From positions 24,812,267-24,876,266 of the forward strand of contig OY540809.1 in the NCBI GenBank assembly GCA_961205875.1: DNA of 64,000 nt, in the 5' to 3' direction. Under the pieces are notes generated by a model that worked only from the letters and a program-made list of their open reading frames with translations, had not been told where the DNA came from and made no database searches. How positions within the stretch are numbered: position 1 is the first letter of the stretch; each line of letters begins with the position of its first letter. The position numbers and the translations under genes were made by a program. Shown piece after piece: positions 57,265 to 64,000 of the stretch. The DNA comes from Sialis fuliginosa (Eukaryota; Arthropoda; Insecta; Megaloptera; Sialidae).

Positions 57265-58254
57265 CTGAAAAAAACAAAATAATTATAATAGTACTGATAT
57301 ATGAGTTTCAACCAATTTCGTTCAACTTACATATTTTGCAAGGAATGATCTGTTGTCTTTAACGTCTCCTCTTTCTCTAGCTTCTCTCTCTCTTTCTATT
57401 TTTTGAATATAACTGGCAGTATCAGGTCTATACATAAAAAATAAAAATAAAATAGTTTTTTACCAATAACAAAATCCAAAAGGAAATAAATAATAGCTTA
57501 AATCATATTTTTTAATGAAAATAAATTGAAAATTAAGTTCACTAAATAATTTCTTACTAAATTATTACTTACATTGGTCCATTTTCAGTTTGTTGTACGT
57601 AAACAGTAGAATAAAACCCTATGACATTATCTAAATCCATGTCACTACTTTCACATAGATGTACATGAGGTACGGTTTGACTTACTCCTATAACTGATCC
57701 CATATAATCTAACGATACAGTAAGGACATCTTTTAATTCACTTTCTACAAGCATGCACTGCAATAGATAACAAGCAATTAATACATAATTGTACACACAA
57801 GACTATAATTTAATCAACTTACGGCTTTTACAGACGTCAAGAGTTCTGTTTCTGAACCATCGTAATTTTGTGTTATTGCTTTTAAGCGATATAGTTGGTT
57901 ATGGTGTGCAAGGTTCTGTAAATATAAATTTCAATGAAATGTTGTATTTTTATGCAATGGGGATATTATACCTTTAGTTTATTCTGTTCTTCAGGTGTTA
58001 ATAAGTTGTTTGATACTGTAGCTGAACCACTACGTAAACTTATAATAGAAATATTACCACGTTCTGTGAATATTTGTGATCGCTCATTATCTAATGCGTG
58101 TAAAAGTCGGATATTTAAAGAACCATCATAGTCTACATTAAACTGAAATGTACGGATAAATAATTATTAAATAAATGATTATTTTATGTTTACATACCGA
58201 TTCAACATTTGTGGTTATGTACAATATTGCAATTATAATACCAAATAAATGCAT
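57163..58254 (-). CDS. EMC10: ER membrane protein complex subunit 10 (EMC10), six exons
   Basis: Predicted 234-residue type I membrane protein of the ER membrane complex, which inserts membrane proteins into the ER. Exons on minus: 58198-58254, 57972-58142, 57823-57915, 57573-57757, 57331-57427 and 57163-57264 (705 nt, all GT/AG, frame kept). Residues 1-19 (MHLFGIIIAILYITTNVES) are a signal peptide. The lumenal domain ends with CMLVESELKDVLTVSLDYMG, matching the family block C-x-LVES-L-D-LT. Then comes an acidic/basic linker (SYIQKIEREREARER), NRSFLAKYWMYIVPVVIFML (transmembrane, about 202-218) and a small Gly/Ala-rich tail (GAGGG), as in vertebrate EMC10. The start is fixed by the signal peptide and an in-frame upstream stop. 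Introns are only 55-145 bp. A housekeeping gene; identification secure. Confidence 0.95.
57331..57427 (-). CDS. EMC10: EMC10 exon 5 (charged linker)
   Basis: Completes the split Ile codon (AT/A), encodes PDTASYIQKIEREREARERG to SFLAKY, donor gtaagtt. Phase 2 in, 0 out. Confidence 0.93.
57573..57757 (-). CDS. EMC10: EMC10 exon 4 (conserved lumenal block)
   Basis: Acceptor ctattgcag, then CMLVESELKDVLTVSLDYMG to YVQQTENGP plus AT; donor gtaagta. It contains the Cys that is conserved in the family. Confidence 0.94.
57823..57915 (-). CDS. EMC10: EMC10 exon 3
   Basis: Encodes NLAHHNQLYRLKAITQ to LLTSVKA, phase 0 on both sides, donor gtaagtt. The L-x-R block after a helical turn is typical of EMC10. 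Confidence 0.92.
57972..58142 (-). CDS. EMC10: EMC10 exon 2
   Basis: Encodes FNVDYDGSLNIRLLHALD to SGSATVSNNLLTPEEQNKLK, a beta-rich lumenal segment; acceptor acatttcag, donor gtataat. Phase 0. Confidence 0.9.
58198..58254 (-). CDS. EMC10: EMC10 exon 1 (signal peptide)
   Basis: ATG at 58254-58252; 19 codons; donor tcg/gtatgt. An in-frame TAA lies four codons upstream, so the start cannot be further 5' within this exon. Confidence 0.9.
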
Positions 58255-59847
58255 TGTGAAATATTTATAATACATAAATACGATGGATAACTATACAAAC
58301 TTGAATATCATTAATAAAAAAATTAATTTTTACTCATGCTTTTTCTATTTTACTATAATTTTATAGGAAACAGTTCGTGAACGTTGGTGAATGTCTTTTA
58401 CCATAAATAAGAACCACAAGATGAATCTGTCAAAATTTCAACTAGTTGATACTATATGTAAAAGATGTCGCCACTTCAAACTATTTTTTTAATACATAGT
58501 TAAAAAACATCTGCCAAGTAAATGCACAGTGCTTCCTCGTGCTAAATTCACCAAAGGTAGTTAATTATTGAACAATTTAAATAAAAACCGATATAGTAGA
58601 GGGAAATTAGCATTTTGAAGTGATGCATTCGAGAAGTTGAATTTTTTTGGATTATCTCTTTATATGTTCCAAGATTAGTTAAAAATCAAAATTTTGGGAA
58701 AATCGTCCATGTGCGTCCCGAGAAAATTGCATAATTGTGCATTTTTGATATATTTCGAATGTATCGCTACACTGTTTTTGAAATATCTCCGGTTCAATAC
58801 GTCGTAGGAAAATATAAAAAATTATAATATAATATAATATAATAAATTAATTAAATTAAACTAGCGGTCACCAAACTACGGCCCTCCAAAGGTTTTCATC
58901 CGGCCCCTGATTTTTATACTTATTCTTTATTGAATTTTTGACGTTTAGACAAACAAGTTGTTTTTATTTAAAATTTATATACATATAAAAAATATTAATT
59001 TTATATAATTTAAGGATTTGATGTAGATATGTGTATTTATCTACATTTTACGGAGCTAATTGCACATGTAAATAAATGTTCAAATAAGATTCCAACAAGA
59101 ACATTTTTCGTCCGGCCCCCCATGTTTAAAAAAAGTTCGATCCGACCCGTTTCTCGTAAAGACCCCTGCGTTAAACTCAAGGTACTATGTAAAGTACAAG
59201 GTAGCCTCAGTAGCTCGGCGCGAGAGAAGGAAATACGTCATCTGAGGTGCCCAAATGTGGGGAGGGTGAATTTAGCACGAGGAAGCACTGTGCATTTACT
59301 TGGTAGTTATTCTTTATATCACGACTGCATATTTTGATAAAAATTTTAATTTCTTCATATACTTAGCTTACGAGATATTTTGCTGTGACGAACAGACGGA
59401 CGGACGGCCAAGTAAGATTAATTATGGTCTATAATCTGAATATATCAGTTTCGATCCATTCGCAAAAAACTACACAACCCTATTTTATACGTAATGTTTT
59501 TATAAGAGTTGTATACAGTATTATTATTATATCTGCTCCAGCTGTGCACCTACCCCTAAATTATGCTAAGGGTGGATTGTGTACTCACAAGCGAATTTAA
59601 AACCCTTAACAAAATAATGTTCACGCCTCGTAATTATTGTTTGACGATGGGTATTGAAGAAGCTCTGAATGCATATCATAATAATAACCATTTTTCTTAA
59701 TCAGAAGCCAAAGTTACCAACTCCAGTTTTTGTGGATTTACTTTTTTAAATTTATTATAAATAAATTTATTATTAAAAAATACTTCCTGCTTTGAAATGC
59801 CACAAAAATAAAAGTATATATAATTTTTACTTTTTTATAGATACATT
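58255..59847. other. EMC10 upstream region and degraded repeats
   Basis: The promoter of EMC10 should lie just right of 58254; no TATA box is evident. 58515-58570 and 59265-59310 carry gcacgaggaagcactgtgc and its inverse, also present at 40555. 58860-59160 has hAT-like text (gcggtcaccaaactacggcc). The frame at 59029-59337 crosses these fragments and is chance. Confidence 0.5.
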
Positions 59848-62800
59848 AGTCCAGACGTTAAGAGCGATATTTCGACTAATCTCTGCACTTTTTGATAGAA
59901 GCATGAAAATTAGTATAGTTGTACATTAAACCTTCCTCTACAAAACTAGAAATGGCGACATTTCAAAAACCTGTGTGGTCCCCCTTTTAGGGGCAAAAAT
60001 ATCTCCGCGGATTCAGTTTTTCTTATTTATCTCGCAAATGGTTATCCGGACGACACAAATAGAAGACACCCAAAATAATGTTTATTAGATTCTAAACAAA
60101 AGTTGTTATTATAAATTTTACGATAAGAGTCACCGTTGCCGTATAAATGGGGGTTAAAATAATGAGAAAATTTGCGCGCGCGGTAAAACTTGCGTTCATG
60201 CTCAAATATCTCGTAAACGGGTTTTCTCACGAGAAAAATTAATAGGACAAATATTAAAGAGCAGACAATTCTCTATCAGATGTATGAATCTGTCGTCCTG
60301 TAAAATTATTTTTTAATTAATTTTGGTCACTACAAGTAGAATGACATATATGACAATTTAAGAAAAGTAACGGTTCTCGTCTAAATTTGTTTTCGTTATG
60401 TATAATTAAGCACTTGTATAGTTAAGTTATGGTTCTTTTATAATAATTAATGAATATAAAGAAAAAGAAAGAGAAAAAAATTGTGTTAAATTGACCTGCA
60501 TTTATCAATAAATCAAAAAATAACTATACGAACAAAAAAAAGTTTTTTTAATTATAAAGTACACCCTGTATAATATATTATATGTACTTATGTTATAAAT
60601 ATGACAAAACATTAAAATTATAAATATTTATAGGCTACAAACATGTTTTTTATTCTCTTTAGCTGGAAAAACTTCTATTAACACTAGTGCAGAATCTCTT
60701 GATAGCTCCTATTTGTTATACAAACCTTCAAACGCCCAAAACTTTAGGATGAATATATTCGTCATTAAGTTTAGAATAATAAACAATTAATTATTTTTTA
60801 CTTAACATTGTACATTTTGAGTAATTTGAAGTTGAAATTGATGACTATTAGACGATAACAGTAAGAATTGTGTCGGATATATTCTTTTTTGTTTCAAATC
60901 TCGTGAACGGTCGACTGGATGTAAAAAATGTACTGAAACTGAATTGTCGGCAATGAAATTTTGAATAATATTTCGTTATGTTTCACATGTCAAATATTAA
61001 AGTTTCCGAGTAAATAAAGGTCAAAGTTACAAATTAATTGATATATTACATGAACGGTGTAAAGCAGGGCATATTTGTCACACAATATTTTATGACCAGA
61101 TTTTTACAATTCAAAAAATTATAGAAAATATAATAGAGTGGACTTATATTTACCATACATAAATTTTACTTTTACAAAAAATATGATAGTTTTATTGTTA
61201 AACATGATTTCTCAGCATTGTTATTTAGTATGATATTTTTAGTATGTATGGTAATTATTATTATTTTTATTCCGGCCGATCTTCAGGAATTCAACCCTGC
61301 GATTCATGATGGAAATATAAAATTTTATACAGTTGTACATCAAACCTACTTCTACAAACCTAGATATGACTCTACCCTCAAATCTTGTGCGGTCCCCCAT
61401 TCAGAGGTTAACATAGTATCTCCACAAGTTTTCTTTATTTAAATTTTTTAATTTTAATTTTTGAAAATGATACGATAAATATATACATACATTTACATAT
61501 TGTATGTGCATTTTACTCATCTCTCTATTAAAATGTAATATTTGAATTGTGTAATACGCTTTTTATATTTTATTTATAATATTATTTACAAAATTTAAAT
61601 AAAAAAACTTGTGGAGATATTATGTTAACATCTGAATGGGGGACCGCACAAGATTTGAGGGTAGAGTCATATCTAGGTTTGTAGTGGTAAGTTTTATGTA
61701 CAACTGTATAAAATTTTATATTTCCATCATGAATCGCAGGGTTGAATTCCTGAAGATCGGCCGGAATAAAAATAATAATAATTACCATACATACTAAAAA
61801 TATCATACTAAATAACAATGCTGAGAAATCATGTTTAACAATAAAACTATCATATTTTTTGTAAAAGTAAAATTTATGTATGGTAAATATAAGTCCACTC
61901 TATTATATTTTCTATAATTTTTTGAATTGTAAAAATCTGGTCATAAAATATTGTGTGACAAATATGCCCTGCTTTACACCGTTCATGTAATATATCAATT
62001 AATTTGTAACTTTGACCTTTATTTACTCGGAAACTTTAATATTTGACATGTGAAACATAACGAAATATTATTCAAAATTTCATTGCCGACAATTCAGTTT
62101 CAGTACATTTTTTACATCCAGTCGACCGTTCACGAGATTTGAAACAAAAAAGAATATATCCGACACAATTCTTACTGTTATCGTCTAATAGTCATCAATT
62201 TCAACTTCAAATTACTCAAAATGTACAATGTTAAGTAAAAAATAATTAATTGTTTATTATTCTAAACTTAATGACGAATATATTCATCCTAAAGTTTTGG
62301 GCGTTTGAAGGTTTGTATAACAAATAGGAGCTATCAAGAGATTCTGCACTAGTGTTAATAGAAGTTTTTCCAGCTAAAGAGAATAAAAAACATGTTTGTA
62401 GCCTATAAATATTTATAATTTTAATGTTTTGTCATATTTATAACATAAGTACATATAATATATTATACAGGGTGTACTTTATAATTAAAAAAACTTTTTT
62501 TTGTTCGTATAGTTATTTTTTGATTTATTGATAAATGCAGGTCAATTTAACACAATTTTTTTCTCTTTCTTTTTCTTTATATTCATTAATTATTATAAAA
62601 GAACCATAACTTAACTATACAAGTGCTTAATTATACATAACGAAAACAAAATTAGACGAGAACCGTTACTTTTCTTAAATTGTCATATATGTCATTCTAC
62701 TTGTAGTGACCAAAATTAATTAAAAAATAATTTTACAGGACGACAGATTCATACATCTGATAGAGAATTGTCTGCTCTTTAATATTTGTCCTATTAATTT

Positions 62801-63178
62801 TTCTCGTGAGAAAACCCGTTTACGAGATATTTGAGCATGAACGCAAGTTTTACCGCGCGCGCAAATTTTCTCATTATTTTAACCCCCATTTATACGGCAA
62901 CGGTGACTCTTATCGTAAAATTTATAATAACAACTTTTGTTTAGAATCTAATAAACATTATTTTGGGTGTCTTCTATTTGTGTCGTCCGGATAACCATTT
63001 GCGAGATAAATAAGAAAAACTGAATCCGCGGAGATATTTTTGCCCCTAAAAGGGGGACCACACAGGTTTTTGAAATGTCGCCATTTCTAGTTTTGTAGAG
63101 GAAGGTTTAATGTACAACTATACCAATTTTCATGCTTCTATCAAAAAGTGCAGATGAAAAGTTCTTAACGTCCGGACT
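59848..63178. repeat. 3.3-kb near-perfect palindrome (inverted repeat, arms about 1.6 kb)
   Basis: The left arm 59848-61448 and right arm 61590-63178 are inverse copies with few mismatches, around a 141-bp unique centre. Outer ends AGTCCAGACGTTAAGA and the inverse of AGTCCGGACGTTAAGA. Mirror-image open frames (60042-60230 against 62806-62994, identical in translation; 61218-61442 against 61582-61818) reflect the duplication. Differences (gaggttaacatagta against gatgttaacataata; ctaaattt against ctaatttt) show two diverged arms, not one read folded back. No transposase, reverse transcriptase or known host gene was recognised. Confidence 0.9.
59890..60010. repeat. Diverged internal direct repeat within the palindrome arms
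   Basis: gtatagttgtacattaaacc ... ctacaaaactagaaatg ... gtggtccccc here resembles atacagttgtacatcaaacc ... ctacaaacctagatatg ... gcggtccccc at 61325-61405 in the same arm. So each arm contains two old copies of a roughly 100-bp unit. Confidence 0.55.
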
Positions 63179-64000
63179 ACATGAAATGAAATAGGTATAC
63201 TGTATAATAAAGTAGGTATAATAATCATTAAAAAATTCGAATTCGATATTTTAACGCAATTACACGTATTTAGGGTCCCTGAATCACGTAGACCTTTATC
63301 TCAATAACGTCTGGGTTAGCCAAAACAGTGAGACTTACAAATATGAAATTTCAATCTTAAATTTTTGTATACTCTAGATGTGCACCTCCTATTTTTGAAA
63401 TCCATCACTAAACCGGAAAATGTTTTGGATTTAAATTGCAGAAAATACTTTTATATATAATTTTTTGTCTGTTCATTTTTACCCCCAAAATTTTTTTAGG
63501 AAATAATTAATTTTCTTTAATTGTTGAATTTTTCGAATTATTTTTTAAACGGTACGTATTAGAAAAAAATGTTTTAGATACAAGTTATAGAGAATATTAT
63601 TATTATTTATTATTATTATTATCTATAATTTTTGTTGTAGTCATATTTTTATTTTAAAAAAATGTGTAAGGAAATAATCTTTTTTATTTAATTTTTATTT
63701 CAAATTATAACAAAAGCTGTAAAGAGCGTTATTTTCTATAATTTATGTCCTTTTTTTTATCTTTTATGAACTGACCAAAAAATAATAATTTTAGTTTTTA
63801 TTTAAAAATAATTTTAATAATATGAATAATCTAGTTATCTATGAAAATAAAAGCATTTATTACTTACAAATGTCAATTATGTAAGTATAGAAATAATAAT
63901 ATTTAATTGTGTTAAACTGTTGAAATATCCAACAAATAAGAAGCCAACACATTTTTTTTAATAGAGGCTACACACGCTACGAGAAATCGCTACGATGGCA
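63179..64000. other. Intergenic, with a possible element end at the window edge
   Basis: AT-rich, with eroded text (ctataatttatgtcc at 63735) like family R2. The last 35 bp (gaggctacacacgctacgag and tcgctacg) resemble a Harbinger-type terminus like that at 2490, cut off by the window end. Confidence 0.35.

Noticed and set aside
60042-60230. 62-codon minus-strand frame repeated identically on + at 62806-62994
   Set aside because: The identity is explained by the DNA-level identity of the palindrome arms. There is no family resemblance, no splice context and the frame is short.
61218-61442. 74-codon frame with a hydrophobic start, mirrored at 61582-61818
   Set aside because: It looks like a signal peptide plus short secreted protein. 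The later part overlaps a diverged internal repeat (gttgtacat-aaacc unit), and differences between the arms are not clearly biased to synonymous sites, so I treat it as chance.
1-64000. CRISPR arrays, bacterial operons, rRNA genes, integrated viral genes
   Set aside because: No direct-repeat/spacer arrays, Shine-Dalgarno-led gene clusters or rRNA motifs were seen. The window is a spliced-gene eukaryotic genome, and I saw no recognisable viral coding sequence.

Overview
The window is AT-rich eukaryotic DNA from an insect. Three conserved, intron-containing protein genes occupy a small part of it, and the rest is intergenic DNA packed with short, mostly non-autonomous transposons and dispersed repeats. 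The insect assignment rests on an eclosion hormone gene (a neuropeptide family of moulting arthropods), a short interstitial run of the insect telomere unit TTAGG, and retroposon tails of a kind common in insect genomes. I leave the order open. Several repeats resemble families common in Lepidoptera, but the hormone sequence is not typically lepidopteran.

Genes. (1) An SH2D4A/B-like SH2-domain adaptor lies on + at 36500-42253, in five coding exons encoding 455 residues. (2) Eclosion hormone (EH) lies on - at 46799-48457, with two coding exons, a 5' untranslated exon and a TATA box; it encodes a 78-residue precursor. (3) EMC10, a subunit of the ER membrane protein complex, lies on - at 57163-58254, in six exons with very short introns, encoding 234 residues. 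SH2D4 and EH are convergent. The three genes are functionally unrelated (signalling adaptor, moulting neurohormone, ER membrane-protein insertion), so no operon-like logic applies. Exon limits were set by hand from GT/AG sites, reading phase and family similarity.

Layout. 1-36 kb: no host gene recognised; a mosaic of short elements. These include a PIF/Harbinger remnant with TAA duplication, a piggyBac-type MITE, TA-flanked MITEs, hAT-like MITEs (one with a perfect 8-bp duplication), a four-copy 161-bp tandem array, Helitron-like termini, a 1-kb element with long terminal inverted repeats and a conserved-looking ORF fragment, and several dispersed families present in two or more copies. 36.5-42.3 kb: SH2D4, with repeats in its introns. 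42.6-46.7 kb: a piggyBac-like remnant nested in a pogo-like MITE, an inverted-repeat element, a cluster of TCAAGGTCA motifs and the TTAGG run. 46.8-48.7 kb: EH, whose intron holds a retroposon tail split by an 820-bp inverted-repeat element. 49-57 kb: repeats. 57.2-58.3 kb: EMC10. 59.8-63.2 kb: a 3.3-kb near-perfect palindrome (arms about 1.6 kb), the most striking structure in the window.

Most short open frames outside the three genes look like chance frames in AT-rich repeat DNA and are not annotated as genes.
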